Part shown: positions 17,104 to 26,541 of the stretch, piece by piece | How positions within the stretch are numbered: position 1 is the first letter of the stretch | How the letters are laid out: each line of letters opens with the position of its first letter | NCBI GenBank assembly: GCA_038225475.1 | Contig: JBBRRA010000003.1 | Location: forward strand, 1 to 64,000 | Length of the DNA stretch: 64,000 nt | Direction: 5' to 3' | DNA from: Polymorphobacter_B sp038225475 | Lineage (GTDB): Bacteria > Pseudomonadota > Alphaproteobacteria > Sphingomonadales > Sphingomonadaceae | Notes under the pieces: model-generated | Database searches by the model: none | What the model was told of the DNA's origin: nothing | Seen by the model: the letters and a program-made list of their open reading frames with translations, nothing else | Position numbers and translations under genes: made by a program

Positions 17104-19200
17104 CTAGGGCCGATATTCGCGTTCAAGATGCTGACGAACTTCGGCTTCGTCGAACCACACCGGCTTGAACTTTTCGGCGGCGAACAGCGCGCTCTGGTCG
17201 TTGTAGTGCGCTGACGCCGGGCGGGTGATCGCCGCACCGAACGGGCTGATGCTTGTCGAATGGACGCGGCCGTCCTTGCCCCATTCGACAACCATGACAA
17301 AGCTGTCGCCAAGGTCGCCGAGGCGCTTGCCGGTGGCATCGTCGGGTTTCGAATAGACCGCGCGCAGCGTCTCGGGCCCGCCATAGACCGGCACATCGAC
17401 GCTGCCGCGCCGGATGCGCAACATATCGCCCTCGCGCGGATCGAGCCGCCCGTAATGCGCCTGCAGGAACGCGACATCGTCGGTCAGCGCCGCTTCGGCA
17501 TCGGGCAGCGGATCGCCGTGATAGCCTTGCTTGGCGGCCGAGCTCAGGAGCAACAGCGCCAGCGCATCGGCAGGGTTGCGCCCGTCGAGGCTCCAGTCCC
17601 ACGTCTTGAGCAACGCCTGTGCGCGCGCCAGTTCGGGCTTGCCCCGCGTGTCGACCGCGGCCACCTTGGCGAGCCAAAGCCCGGCCCAGCTGGCGCGCGC
17701 ATAGCCCTTGTCGAACTTGATCCGGAGCAGCGCCGCGCGGTCGATCGGCGCATCGCCCAACGCTGCGAACAGCGCCTGAAACCGGTATGCACGGTTGGTG
17801 ATGAACGTCTCGATACCAAATTCGGCCGGATAGGCCGCGGCTTTCAAATTGTCGGCGGGTGCGGTGGCAATCCACGGCACGTTGTTCGAATTGGCCACCC
17901 AGCCCGATGCCGGATCGACGATCATCGGATCGGCGGCCCACGGCGCATAGGTCGTCCACACGTCCTTGCTGGTGTCGCCCGGCAGCACCCCGCGCCAGTC
18001 GAAGCCGGGCGCGCGCGCCGGGAAGCGCGCGTTATAGAACATGCCGATATGGCCGGCGGCGTCGCCGTAAATAAAGTTGGTTGCAGGCACGCCCTGCGTC
18101 GCCAGCACCGCCTTCCATTCGGCAAAGTCGCGCGCCTTGTTGAGCCGATAATAAGTCTCGACCTGGCGGACATCGCCGAACCCGGCGTAGCGGATGGCAT
18201 ACGCCCCGGTATCGTTGACGATCACCGGGCCCTGGCGGCTGCGGTACAATGTCTTGGGGACCGGCAGGACGAACGGCCCGAACCGGACGTGCAGCCAGAC
18301 GCGCTGCGTTTCGAGCGGCAGCCATTGCCCGTCATAGCGGTAGTGCGTGCGGTCGCCGTCAAGCACCAGTTTATAGGTATCGATCAGGTCGGGGCGGTTG
18401 ACGGTATTGGTCCACCCCAATGTCTTGTTGTGGCCCAGCAGCGGGTACGGCGCGCCGGGAAACAGCGCGCCGGCAAAGTCCCAGCCCTCGCCCGAATGCA
18501 CCACCGCCTCGTACCACGCGACGCCGCCGGTCCACGGCTGGTGCGAATTGACCACCAGCCGCGTCGTGGCATCAGTCGAGCGGCGGGCGGCGACGGCAAA
18601 TCCGTTCGACCCGCGTTCGCTGACCGGGCTGCCGTCGCGCGGCGGCAGCTTGTTGTCGACCAACTGCCCGAGCACGGCGTCCAGCCCGAAAAAGAACGGC
18701 GATCGCAACGCAAAGCCCGCGACGATATCGCGTCCGGTCACCGGGAACAGCGCGCGCAGGCGCACCTCGTCCGGATGCGTTTCGACATAGCGGTTGAGCC
18801 CGGCGGCATACGCCTCGACCAGCGCGCGTGTCCGCGGCGACAGCTGCGTGGTATAGCCGCGTGCGGACTGCCCCTGCGCATCAAGGAAAGCGGCGGCGAA
18901 ATCGACCTTTGCGCCCTCGGCTCCGGTGATCGCGCCGCCGCGACCGCGCACGCTGGCGAAAATTTCCTCGATCGTGCCGAAATCATCCTCGGCATTGGCA
19001 AAAGCGAGGCCATAGGCGACATCGGCGTCGGTCGCGCCATAGACATGCGGCACGCCGAAGCTGTCGCGCAGGATGCGGACGTCATGCGCATGCGCGGCAT
19101 CGGGCGTCGCGGCGGTCGCGGTCAGCGGCTCCCATGTCGCCAGCCCGGCGGCGATCGCCACGAGCAGCAGCAACGGCCCCGCAATCCAGCGTTTGCGCAT
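17104..19200 (-). CDS. penicillin acylase family protein (AHL-acylase-like)
   Basis: The 698-aa Ntn-hydrolase precursor has a hydrophobic export signal (MRKRWIAGPLLLLVAIAAGL). The alpha region begins DVRILRDSFGVPHVYGATDA. Autocatalytic cleavage would expose Ser198 in ERGSNGFAVAARRS as the N-terminal nucleophile of the beta chain, followed by NSHQPWTGG and GWTNTVNRPDLIDTYKL. The sequence style is that of the PvdQ/aculeacin acylase branch, whose members deacylate N-acyl homoserine lactones or lipopeptides. Quorum quenching is therefore a possible, unproven role. ATG 19200 follows GGGGGAAG by about 3-10 nt; the frame continues upstream without a signal-like sequence. The gene ends against the shared hairpin at 17078-17103. 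Confidence 0.88.
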   Translation of the reverse strand: MRKRWIAGPLLLLVAIAAGLATWEPLTATAATPDAAHAHDVRILRDSFGVPHVYGATDADVAYGLAFANAEDDFGTIEEIFASVRGRGGAITGAEGAKVDFAAAFLDAQGQSARGYTTQLSPRTRALVEAYAAGLNRYVETHPDEVRLRALFPVTGRDIVAGFALRSPFFFGLDAVLGQLVDNKLPPRDGSPVSERGSNGFAVAARRSTDATTRLVVNSHQPWTGGVAWYEAVVHSGEGWDFAGALFPGAPYPLLGHNKTLGWTNTVNRPDLIDTYKLVLDGDRTHYRYDGQWLPLETQRVWLHVRFGPFVLPVPKTLYRSRQGPVIVNDTGAYAIRYAGFGDVRQVETYYRLNKARDFAEWKAVLATQGVPATNFIYGDAAGHIGMFYNARFPARAPGFDWRGVLPGDTSKDVWTTYAPWAADPMIVDPASGWVANSNNVPWIATAPADNLKAAAYPAEFGIETFITNRAYRFQALFAALGDAPIDRAALLRIKFDKGYARASWAGLWLAKVAAVDTRGKPELARAQALLKTWDWSLDGRNPADALALLLLSSAAKQGYHGDPLPDAEAALTDDVAFLQAHYGRLDPREGDMLRIRRGSVDVPVYGGPETLRAVYSKPDDATGKRLGDLGDSFVMVVEWGKDGRVHSTSISPFGAAITRPASAHYNDQSALFAAEKFKPVWFDEAEVRQHLEREYRP

Positions 19201-19250
19201 GCTCTCTTCCCCCAAATCGTGCCCGGTCTGCGCCGGGCGATGCTTGTCGG

Positions 19251-19970
19251 CTATTTTTCCACGTCGCCGCCATAGCGGCTTTCGAGGAATTTGCCCTGCG
19301 TGGCAAATGCATCGCGGTCGGCGGCGGCAAGCGCCTGCGAAACCCGGCCAAGCTCGGTCTCGACCACGCCCAGTCCGTCGATCAGCTGGCGTTCGATCGT
19401 CGGTCCGCCCGAGAACGCCGGCTGGCCGCGCTGATCGGGGGGTACGCGCTGATAGCGTTCGACGAGTTCGGGCAGGTGCGCGCCAAGCAGCCGGTTCAAT
19501 TCCTGCGCCAGCGGATCGTTCGCCGGAACCTGCGCAAGTTGCGGCTGCAGCGCCGCCAGCCGCGTCGAAATCGCATCGATCGTCGGTGCCGCCAGCGCCG
19601 GCAGCGAGCGCCGCCGCGCATCGAGCCACGCATCGGTCGTCGCCGGCAACGCTGCCGGTGCCGCCGCCGCAAGCGCGGTTGCCGGCACGTCATGGTCCTG
19701 CGGAAAAATCAGCAGCCCCGCCGAAATCAGCACGGTCAACAGCAGCAACAGCAGCAGCACGCTTGTTCCGATCGGCGTCGCGACCAGCCCATAGACCAGC
19801 ACCGCCCCCCAGATCAGCAGCACGGCGGCGGCGACGCGGGTCAACTTGGCGCCGACGCGTTCGACCCGCCGCGCGCGCCGCCGCGCCGCTGCGGCCTTTT
19901 CGCCCGGTGTCGGGGGCAGGCGCTGCATCCGCGCCGCCTGCAACGCAATCTCGCGGTCGATATCGGCCAT
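19251..19970 (-). CDS. membrane protein of unknown function paired with TelA
   Basis: The 239-aa protein has a basic N-terminus (AAAARRRARRVERVGAK), two adjacent membrane segments at about 47-90 (VAAAVLLIWGAVLVYGLV and VLLLLLLLTVLISAGLLIF), and a long helical, Ala/Leu/Gln-rich cytoplasmic tail that could be coiled. I recognise it only loosely; TelA partners often look like this (XpaC-like). Its ATG shares one base with the TelA stop (TGATG), so it is translationally coupled to telA and probably works with it at the membrane. Confidence 0.65.
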   Translation of the reverse strand: MADIDREIALQAARMQRLPPTPGEKAAAARRRARRVERVGAKLTRVAAAVLLIWGAVLVYGLVATPIGTSVLLLLLLLTVLISAGLLIFPQDHDVPATALAAAAPAALPATTDAWLDARRRSLPALAAPTIDAISTRLAALQPQLAQVPANDPLAQELNRLLGAHLPELVERYQRVPPDQRGQPAFSGGPTIERQLIDGLGVVETELGRVSQALAAADRDAFATQGKFLESRYGGDVEK

Positions 19971-21175
19971 CAGCTACTCGCGATCGGCTTGAACAAATCG
20001 CCGCCCGCTCCCGCCGCGGCCGGTCCGCCCAGCTGCGCCTGACCTGCCGAGCGGGCGATATAGCCGCGGCTTTTCTCGACCTCATTGCCCAGCGTATCGA
20101 CCGTGGTCTTCATGCTTGCCAGCGCCTGCAGCTTGAAGGTGTCGATCGCATCCATCGTCGCATAGATATTCTGGAACGCACGCTGCAGCGTCTCGATCGG
20201 GATGGTCGACGACGCCGCCTGTTGATGAATGACGCCGGTTTGCGTCTTGAGCAGCTCACCAGTCGAATCGATCATCGCCGCAGTCGTCGTGTTGAGCGCG
20301 GTGATCTGGTCGAGCACGAGGCGCTGCGCGGTCAATGCCTGCGCTACCGTGACCGCCGTGCGCAATGCCGCGACAGTGGTGGTCGACGCGCGGTCGACGC
20401 CCTTGATCAGCTCGACATTGTTCTTTTTGACCAGATCGAGCGCGAGATACCCCTGCACGCTGACCGCCATCTGCGTCAGCAGATCGGTGGTGCGCTGGCG
20501 GACATAAAACAGCGCGGTCTCGCGGATCGCCTTCGCCTTGGCCGGGTCGGTATAGTCGAGCTCGAGCGCCTTTGCCTCGAGCTTGGTGTCGAGCGTCTTC
20601 GACATGTGGATCATCTGTTCGAGCTTGCCCATCGTCGCCCACAGATTGGCGCGTTCGACATCGACGGCGGCATTGTCGTGGAGCAGCTCGTCCTTGCCCG
20701 ATGCCAGCCGGCTCAGGATCGCGCTGATATGCGTCTGCGCCGATTTATAACCGTCGAAATAGGTGCGCAGCCGGTTGCCGCCGAACGGGATCATTCCGAA
20801 CAGCTTTTTGCGCGTCAACAGATCGCCGCGCTTGCCGGGATCGAGGTCTTCGACCGTCTGGCGCAGCTCGGTCAGGTTCGCGCCGATGCCGGTATCGCGG
20901 TCCATCGCGCGCACCGGGCGGTCGAGAAAACGGTTCGATTGCCCCGCCGCCTCGGCGATCTCGCGCGCGCCAAGGTTGGTCAGCTTGTCGACCTGCGCGC
21001 CGAACGCCGGGCTGGCGGCATCCTGCGCGACCAGTTCGGTGACATAGCTATCGACCCGCGCATCGAGCTCGCTGACATGGCCGGGGTCGATCGGGACCAG
21101 CCCCGCCGCCTTGGCCGGGGCCACGGTCGCGACCGCAGTCGGTGCGTTGAGAACGATCGGCGCTTCGTCGGCCAT
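19970..21175 (-). CDS. TelA-family (toxic anion resistance) protein
   Basis: The 401-aa, almost entirely helical protein matches TelA across its length: LRTYFDGYKSAQTHISAILS, LASGKDELLHDNAAVDVERA, MIHMSKTLDTKLEAKALELD, and RQRTTDLLTQMAVSVQGYLA. TelA proteins were named from tellurite resistance operons and are also linked to antimicrobial or envelope stress; the biochemical activity is unsettled. There are no membrane segments, so it is cytosolic and presumably recruited by the coupled membrane partner just downstream. No TerC/TerD genes are nearby. Confidence 0.85.
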   Translation of the reverse strand: MADEAPIVLNAPTAVATVAPAKAAGLVPIDPGHVSELDARVDSYVTELVAQDAASPAFGAQVDKLTNLGAREIAEAAGQSNRFLDRPVRAMDRDTGIGANLTELRQTVEDLDPGKRGDLLTRKKLFGMIPFGGNRLRTYFDGYKSAQTHISAILSRLASGKDELLHDNAAVDVERANLWATMGKLEQMIHMSKTLDTKLEAKALELDYTDPAKAKAIRETALFYVRQRTTDLLTQMAVSVQGYLALDLVKKNNVELIKGVDRASTTTVAALRTAVTVAQALTAQRLVLDQITALNTTTAAMIDSTGELLKTQTGVIHQQAASSTIPIETLQRAFQNIYATMDAIDTFKLQALASMKTTVDTLGNEVEKSRGYIARSAGQAQLGGPAAAGAGGDLFKPIASS

Positions 21176-21330
21176 ATGCCATGCTCCCCGGGCCGGAAGG
21201 TGGCCCGCTCGACCTATCTAATGGCTTTCGGCGCGCTGTGGTAGGGTGATCGGACAGTATCGGGCCGGGCGGCAGCGGGGAGTGCGCAAAAGGGGTTCTG
21301 GCGCGGTTGGTCCTGCTCTACGACGGTGGC

Positions 21331-22071
21331 ATGACGATCTATCTCCTCCTGTTTGCGGCGGGCCTTTGGGCGGGCGCGCAGAATGCGCTCGCCGGCGGCG
21401 GCTCGTTCGTGACGCTGCCCGCGCTGATCTTTGCCGGCCTCGACCCGCGCGCGGCGAACATCACCTCGACGATCGCGCTGTTTCCGGGGCAGATCACCAC
21501 GGGGTACGCCGGGCGCAGCCTCGTTGCCGGGGCCGAGCGGTTGTCGTTCCGCACGCTTGCGGCGCTCAGTCTTGCGGGCGGGATTGCGGGTGCGTTCGTG
21601 TTGCTGCGGACGCCGCCCGCCGTGTTTGCCGCACTCGTGCCGTGGCTGGTGCTGGTCGCCACCGCGCTGTTCGCGTGGAGCAGCTTTGGACCGAAGAAGG
21701 CCGTTGCCCCCGCGCCGCCGCCGGCATGGGTTTCAGCGCTGATCCAGGGCAGCATCGCGGTCTACAGCGGCTTTTTCGGCGGCGGCGCCGGGATCCTGAC
21801 GCTGGCCGCGCTGACGCTGGCGCGGATGCCGGTAAAACATGCGGCGGGCACCAAGAACGTCCTGGTGGCGATTTCGAATATCGCCGCAGCCATCGTGTTC
21901 GCGGTGTCGGGCGTGGTCGCGTGGCGGCTGGCGCTCGCGGTCGGCGCGGGCTCGATGCTCGGCGGCTGGGCGGGCGCGGTGCTGCTCAAGCGCGTCGCGC
22001 CGATGCCGCTCAAAGTCGGTGTCGTGGTGATCGGGCTGGCGTTGACGGTCGGACTGTTCGCAAGGGGTTGA
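21331..22071 (+). CDS. TauE/SafE family anion permease
   Basis: The product is about 246 aa with 7-8 hydrophobic helices and the two-fold TauE/SafE repeat: AGAQNALAGGGSFVTLPALI in the first half and YSGFFGGGAGILTLAALTLA in the second. Family members export sulfite, sulfoacetate or related anions; the substrate here is not known. ATG 21331 (MTIYLLLFAAG) fits the first membrane segment; a TTG at 21307 would add eight residues. Confidence 0.87.
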   Translation: MTIYLLLFAAGLWAGAQNALAGGGSFVTLPALIFAGLDPRAANITSTIALFPGQITTGYAGRSLVAGAERLSFRTLAALSLAGGIAGAFVLLRTPPAVFAALVPWLVLVATALFAWSSFGPKKAVAPAPPPAWVSALIQGSIAVYSGFFGGGAGILTLAALTLARMPVKHAAGTKNVLVAISNIAAAIVFAVSGVVAWRLALAVGAGSMLGGWAGAVLLKRVAPMPLKVGVVVIGLALTVGLFARG

Positions 22072-22077
22072 CGCGAT

Positions 22078-22111
22078 GTAACCCAAGGGTTACTTGTAAC
22101 CTTGAGGTTAC
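22078..22111. promoter_or_regulatory. two tandem palindromic operators upstream of the membrane protein/XRE pair
   Basis: Two perfect inverted repeats of the same half-site stand side by side: GTAACCC-AA-GGGTTAC (22078-22093) and GTAACC-TTGA-GGTTAC (22096-22111), with centres 18 bp apart. They end just before the GGAGG ribosome site (22112-22116). The position suggests operator control of the operon, presumably by the XRE regulator it encodes. Confidence 0.7.
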
Positions 22112-22121
22112 GGAGGATGCA

Positions 22122-22541
22122 ATGCAGAACGATGTCGACAAGGCCGAGCGGCTCAGCCGGGCACGGGCAATTCTATTCTATCTGCTGGCGACGACGTTCG
22201 TCGCGAGTGGCCTGATCGGGCTGAAGGCGACGCATTCGCTGTCGCAGCTGGCGGGCTGGATCGTGCTCGCGCTGCTGATCGCGCTCAACCTGACGCCGTT
22301 TCCGCTGCGGTTCCGCTTCAACCGGGTCAAGCAATTGATGAACGACGAGGCCACCACGCTGCATCGGCAGCGCAGCTTTGTTGCCGGTTTCTGGGCGGCG
22401 ATCGCGACCGCGGTTGGGCTGGCGATCGTTGCGCGCAGCTGGTCGATTGCCGCCGACGATGTCGCGCGGCTGGTGGTCACGGCGGCGCTGGCGGCGGCGC
22501 TGGTGCGCTTTGCCACGCTGGAGCTGCGCGCCGCGAAATGA
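22122..22541 (+). CDS. four-helix membrane protein of unknown function
   Basis: The 139-aa protein has four predicted membrane segments: ILFYLLATTFVASGLIGL, LAGWIVLALLIALNLTPF, SFVAGFWAAIATAVGLAIVA and LVVTAALAAALVRFATL. A basic/polar loop (RFRFNRVKQLMNDEATTLHR) separates segments 2 and 3. Small membrane proteins of this shape (DUF2178-like) are often coupled to a tiny XRE regulator, and that is the arrangement here. GGAGG ends 5 nt before ATG 22122. The stop overlaps the regulator start (ATGA). No enzymatic motif is seen. Confidence 0.75.
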   Translation: MQNDVDKAERLSRARAILFYLLATTFVASGLIGLKATHSLSQLAGWIVLALLIALNLTPFPLRFRFNRVKQLMNDEATTLHRQRSFVAGFWAAIATAVGLAIVARSWSIAADDVARLVVTAALAAALVRFATLELRAAK

Positions 22542-22741
22542 CTGCGCTGGCAAATTCGCTTCGGCAGGAGCGCGAGCGGCTGGGGCTGACGCAGGCGGCG
22601 CTCGCCGAGCGCGTCGGGGTCAGCCGCAAAACCATCAACACGGTCGAAAACGGCATTTTCGTGCCGTCGACGATTCTCGCGATCAAGCTCGCGCTGGCGC
22701 TTGGCCGCCCCGTCGAGCTGTTATTCCAGCTCGTCGATTAA
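22538..22741 (+). CDS. small XRE-family transcriptional regulator
   Basis: The 67-aa protein consists of little more than a helix-turn-helix: NSLRQERERLGLTQAALAER, VGVSRKTINTVENG and IFVPSTILAIKLALALGRPV. It lacks any effector domain, like the small regulators paired with membrane proteins in many bacteria. It is coupled to the membrane protein gene by an ATGA overlap. The tandem palindromes at 22078-22111 are the natural candidate operator, implying autoregulation, possibly with the membrane protein as sensor or antagonist; that part is inference. Confidence 0.88.
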   Translation: MTALANSLRQERERLGLTQAALAERVGVSRKTINTVENGIFVPSTILAIKLALALGRPVELLFQLVD

Positions 22742-22744
22742 GGC

Positions 22745-25084
22745 TTAGACCCGCTCGCCGCTCGCATCGATCAGCACTTCGCGGCGGCCGACATGGTCGG
22801 CGACCCCGACATAGCCGTCCTTTTCCATGCGCTCGATCAGGCGCGCGGCGTTGTTATAGCCGACCCGGAGCTGGCGTTGCAGATAGCTCGTCGATGCCTT
22901 CTGGCTTTCGGCGACGACGCGGATGGCGCGTTGATAGACGTCGTCCTCCTCGTCGCCGCCACCGGTGTCGAGGCCGAACGGCCCGGCGGGGTCGAGCGGT
23001 TCTTCGGTGACGCGGTCGTCATAGTCGGGGCGGCCTTGCGTGCGCCAGTAATCGGCAACCGCCTCGACCTCTTCGTCGCTGACGAACGGCCCGTGGACGC
23101 GCACGACCTGCTTGCCGCCGGGCATGTAGAGCATGTCGCCCTTGCCGAGCAGCTGTTCGGCCCCCTGTTCGCCAAGGATCGTCCGGCTGTCGATCTTCGA
23201 CGTCACCTGGAAGCTGATGCGCGTCGGCAGGTTGGCTTTGATGACGCCGGTGATGACATCGACCGACGGGCGCTGCGTCGCCATGATCAGGTGGATGCCC
23301 GCCGCGCGCGCCTTTTGCGCCAGCCGCTGGATCAGGAACTCGACCTCCTTGCCTGCCGTCATCATCAGGTCGGCAAGCTCGTCGACGACCACGACAATCA
23401 GCGGCAGCGGTTCGTAATCGAGGACCTCCTCCTCATATTCGGGCGCACCGGCATCGTCATAGCCGGTGTGGACCTTGCGCACGAACGGCTTGGCCGATGC
23501 CTTGGCCTCGCGGACGCGCTGGTTGAAGCCCGACAGCGACCGGACGTTGATGGTCGACATCATTCGATAGCGGTCCTCCATTTGCTCGACCGCCCATTTC
23601 AGCGCGCGGATCGCCTTTGCCGGCTCGGTGACGACCGGTGACAGCAGATGCGGAATCCGGTCATAGACCGACAATTCGAGCATCTTGGGGTCGATCATGA
23701 TCATCCGGCACTCGTCGGGGGTCAGCCGGTAGAGCAGCGACAGGATCATGCAGTTCAATCCCACCGACTTGCCCGACCCGGTGGTCCCGGCGATCAGCAG
23801 GTGCGGCATCGGCGACAGGTCGGCGATAACCGGATCGCCGGCGATATTCTTGCCGAGCACCAGCGGCAGCGCCGGCGTCCGGTCGTCGAAAGCCGCCGAC
23901 GCAAGCAGCTCGGAAAGCACCACCATCTCGCGGCGCTGGTTCGGCAGCTCGATGCCTATGACGTTGCGCCCGGGCACCACCGCGACGCGCGCGCTGACCG
24001 CGCTCATCGACCGCGCGATATCGTCCGACAGCCCGATGACCCGGCTCGCCTTCAGCCCCGGCGCGGGTTCGAGTTCGTACATGGTGACGACCGGTCCGGG
24101 GCGGACATCGCCGATGCGGCCCTTGACGCCGAAGTCGTCGAGCACCGATTCGAGCAGCCGGGCGTTCTGTTCGAGACTGGCGCGGTCGATCTTGACCACC
24201 GGTCCCTTCGGCGCTGCCTTGAGCAGGTTGAGCGGCGGCAGGTCATAGACGTCGCCAAGCCCGAGCGACGGCTGCTTGTCGCGCTTGCTGCGTTTGGCCG
24301 ACGGGGCGGCTGCGGCCGACGGCGCGACGACATTGGCGCGCGGGCGCGCGACTTCCGAAAGCGCCGGAGGCGGCTCGTCGTCGGCCTCGTCGTCGGTCAG
24401 CCCCAACGTGCGCTGGCGCGGCGTCACATACGGAGCAGCGCGCGGCGCGGGCGCATCGCTATTTTGGGGCAGCAGGCGTTCGCGCAGGGCGAGCAGATCG
24501 CGCCACTCGAGCCCCGACCCGAGCGCCAGCAGCGGCCCGGCAATAAGCACCGCGAGGAACGTCAATAGCCCCGCCACCGGCCACCCGTCGAACACGGCGA
24601 GTACGCCGAGCCGGTCGCTCGCATGCGCGGCAAGCAGCCCCGTCAGCCCGCCGCTGCCGGCGGGCAGGTCGGTGAGCGGCGCGGTCCAGAACATGCCGAG
24701 TGCGGCCGCGGCAAACAGCACGCCGCCGAGCGTCGCAAAGACAAAGCGCCGCCAACGCCCAAAGCCGCGCGCCAGCAGCAGCCGCGCGCCCCACAGCGCC
24801 AGCGCGGGGATCAGCAGCACGGCGGCATAACCGCTCGCAAACAACAATAAGTCTGCGACCCACGCGCCGGGCGCGCCCAGCCAGTTCTGCGGCCGCGACA
24901 CGCTGATGGTGTCGAGCGACGGATCGGCGGCATCGAAGCTGACGAGCGCGAGCGTCAACGCGGCCGCACCAGCGACCAGCAGCACGCCCGCGGCGACCAC
25001 CGCGCTGCGCCGCGCCGCAGCGCGCGCGCGCGACGAAACGCGGGCGCTGTCCTCGCGCCTGCCGCTAGCTGACCTGCTTGCCAT
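22745..25084 (-). CDS. ftsK: DNA translocase FtsK
   Basis: The product is about 779 aa. Four N-terminal membrane helices (about 30-190) anchor it at the septum, followed by an Ala/Pro/acidic linker. The motor domain has Walker A AGTTGSGKSVGLN and Walker B LIVVVVDELADLMMT, plus IHLIMATQRPSVDVITG. The C-terminal gamma winged helix that reads KOPS is at the end (ASTSYLQRQLRVGYNNAARL, then GYVGVADHVGRREVLI). It moves DNA during chromosome dimer resolution and coordinates division. ATG 25084 (MASRSAS) fits relatives; the frame opens at 25117. It is divergent from the Ubi-type hydroxylase gene. Confidence 0.96.
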   Translation of the reverse strand: MASRSASGRREDSARVSSRARAAARRSAVVAAGVLLVAGAAALTLALVSFDAADPSLDTISVSRPQNWLGAPGAWVADLLLFASGYAAVLLIPALALWGARLLLARGFGRWRRFVFATLGGVLFAAAALGMFWTAPLTDLPAGSGGLTGLLAAHASDRLGVLAVFDGWPVAGLLTFLAVLIAGPLLALGSGLEWRDLLALRERLLPQNSDAPAPRAAPYVTPRQRTLGLTDDEADDEPPPALSEVARPRANVVAPSAAAAPSAKRSKRDKQPSLGLGDVYDLPPLNLLKAAPKGPVVKIDRASLEQNARLLESVLDDFGVKGRIGDVRPGPVVTMYELEPAPGLKASRVIGLSDDIARSMSAVSARVAVVPGRNVIGIELPNQRREMVVLSELLASAAFDDRTPALPLVLGKNIAGDPVIADLSPMPHLLIAGTTGSGKSVGLNCMILSLLYRLTPDECRMIMIDPKMLELSVYDRIPHLLSPVVTEPAKAIRALKWAVEQMEDRYRMMSTINVRSLSGFNQRVREAKASAKPFVRKVHTGYDDAGAPEYEEEVLDYEPLPLIVVVVDELADLMMTAGKEVEFLIQRLAQKARAAGIHLIMATQRPSVDVITGVIKANLPTRISFQVTSKIDSRTILGEQGAEQLLGKGDMLYMPGGKQVVRVHGPFVSDEEVEAVADYWRTQGRPDYDDRVTEEPLDPAGPFGLDTGGGDEEDDVYQRAIRVVAESQKASTSYLQRQLRVGYNNAARLIERMEKDGYVGVADHVGRREVLIDASGERV

Positions 25085-25214
25085 CGCTGTTTCGCCTTGT
25101 CCCGCGCCGGTCGCCATTGTGCCCGACGCGCGAGTCCGGGGTCAAGAACATCGGTCGTACAAAGGGACATCGTGTCGCTTCGCAGCAACGCTTCCGCCCG
25201 CTATGGTCGCGGCC

Positions 25215-26423
25215 ATGACAAAGACAGATGTGATTATTATCGGCGGCGGGCTGGTCGGAATGACGCTGGCGCTCGCGCTCGACGCGCATGGGCTGTCGAG
25301 CGCGGTAGTCGATGCCGCCGACCTCGACGCGACGCTGGCGGCCGGGTTCGATGGGCGCGCCTCGGCAATCGCCAGCGCATCGGCAGCGATGCTCGGCGCG
25401 ATCGGCCACGGCGACCTGCTCGAGGGCACCTCGCCGATCATGAAGATCCGCGTCACCGACGGGCTGGCACCGCAGCACCTGCATTTCGACAGCCGCGACG
25501 GCAACACCGGGCCGCTCGGCTATATGATCGAGAACCGCATCCTGCGCGCCCGGTTGCTCGGCGCGGCCCGCGACGCGACGCAGATCGCGATCCACGCCCC
25601 GGCCCCTGTCGCCAGCATCGATCGCGGCGCGAACGGCGTGACGGTGACGCTGGCGGATGGCAGCGTGCTGACCGCGCCGCTACTGATCGCCGCCGACGGG
25701 CGCAAATCGGCAACGCGCGAGGCCGCCGGCATCCGCGTCGCGCGCTGGTCGTATCCGCAGACCGCGCTGGTGACGATGATCGAGCATGAGCGCGCACACG
25801 GCGATGTCGCGTTCGAACTTTTTTATCCAACCGGACCGTTCGCGATCCTGCCGATGGCACCGGGAACGCGCTCGGCGGTGGTGTGGACCGTCGAGAACGC
25901 CGATGCGCCCGGCTATCTCAAGCTTGGCCCGCGCGCGCTGGCCGCCGAAATCGAGCGGCGCAGCGGGGGGTTCCTCGGCAAGATCACGATCAGCGCCCCG
26001 GCGGCGTCGTATCCGCTCGGGCTCCACCATGCCGAAACCTATACCGCCGACCGCCTCGTGCTGATCGGCGATGCGGCGCACGGCATCCACCCGATTGCCG
26101 GGCAGGGGCTGAATATGGGACTGCGCGACGTTGCGGCACTCACCGAGGTGCTGGTCGATGCGGCGCGGCTGGGGATGGACCTTGGCGCACCGGCGGTCGG
26201 CGCGCGCTATTCGGCATGGCGGCGGCTCGACAATTCGCTGGTGACGGCGGTGACCGACGGGCTCAACCGGCTGTTCGCGCTCAAGGGTCGCGGCCCGGCT
26301 GCGGTGCGGCGCTTCGGGCTGGCGACGGTCGAGCGCGTCCCCGCGCTCAAGCGCCGCTTCATGGCGGAAGCGCGCGGCGAAACCGGTAAACGGCCGAAAC
26401 TGCTGTTGGGCGAACGGGTGTAA
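25215..26423 (+). CDS. FAD-dependent UbiH/UbiF-type hydroxylase
   Basis: The 402-aa flavoprotein monooxygenase has an N-terminal Rossmann motif (VIIIGGGLVGMTLALALDAH), the FAD-specific DG-type sequence LLIAADGRKSATREAAGI, and the GD motif LIGDAAHGIHPIAGQGLNMG. These are the marks of the UbiH/UbiF/UbiL family that hydroxylates the ubiquinone ring. Which ring position it modifies cannot be judged by eye. ATG 25215 gives the classic start MTKTDVIIIGGG; the open frame upstream lacks family similarity. Confidence 0.9.
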   Translation: MTKTDVIIIGGGLVGMTLALALDAHGLSSAVVDAADLDATLAAGFDGRASAIASASAAMLGAIGHGDLLEGTSPIMKIRVTDGLAPQHLHFDSRDGNTGPLGYMIENRILRARLLGAARDATQIAIHAPAPVASIDRGANGVTVTLADGSVLTAPLLIAADGRKSATREAAGIRVARWSYPQTALVTMIEHERAHGDVAFELFYPTGPFAILPMAPGTRSAVVWTVENADAPGYLKLGPRALAAEIERRSGGFLGKITISAPAASYPLGLHHAETYTADRLVLIGDAAHGIHPIAGQGLNMGLRDVAALTEVLVDAARLGMDLGAPAVGARYSAWRRLDNSLVTAVTDGLNRLFALKGRGPAAVRRFGLATVERVPALKRRFMAEARGETGKRPKLLLGERV

Positions 26424-26466
26424 AGCATAGTTCCTGCGCCGACACACTGGCCGGATGCAGGAAGAC

Positions 26467-26541
<75 letters not shown>

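Noticed and set aside
22538..22741. Toxin-antitoxin reading of the membrane protein/XRE pair
   Set aside because: The partner is a four-helix membrane protein with no toxin-family features; a regulator/membrane sensor pair fits better.
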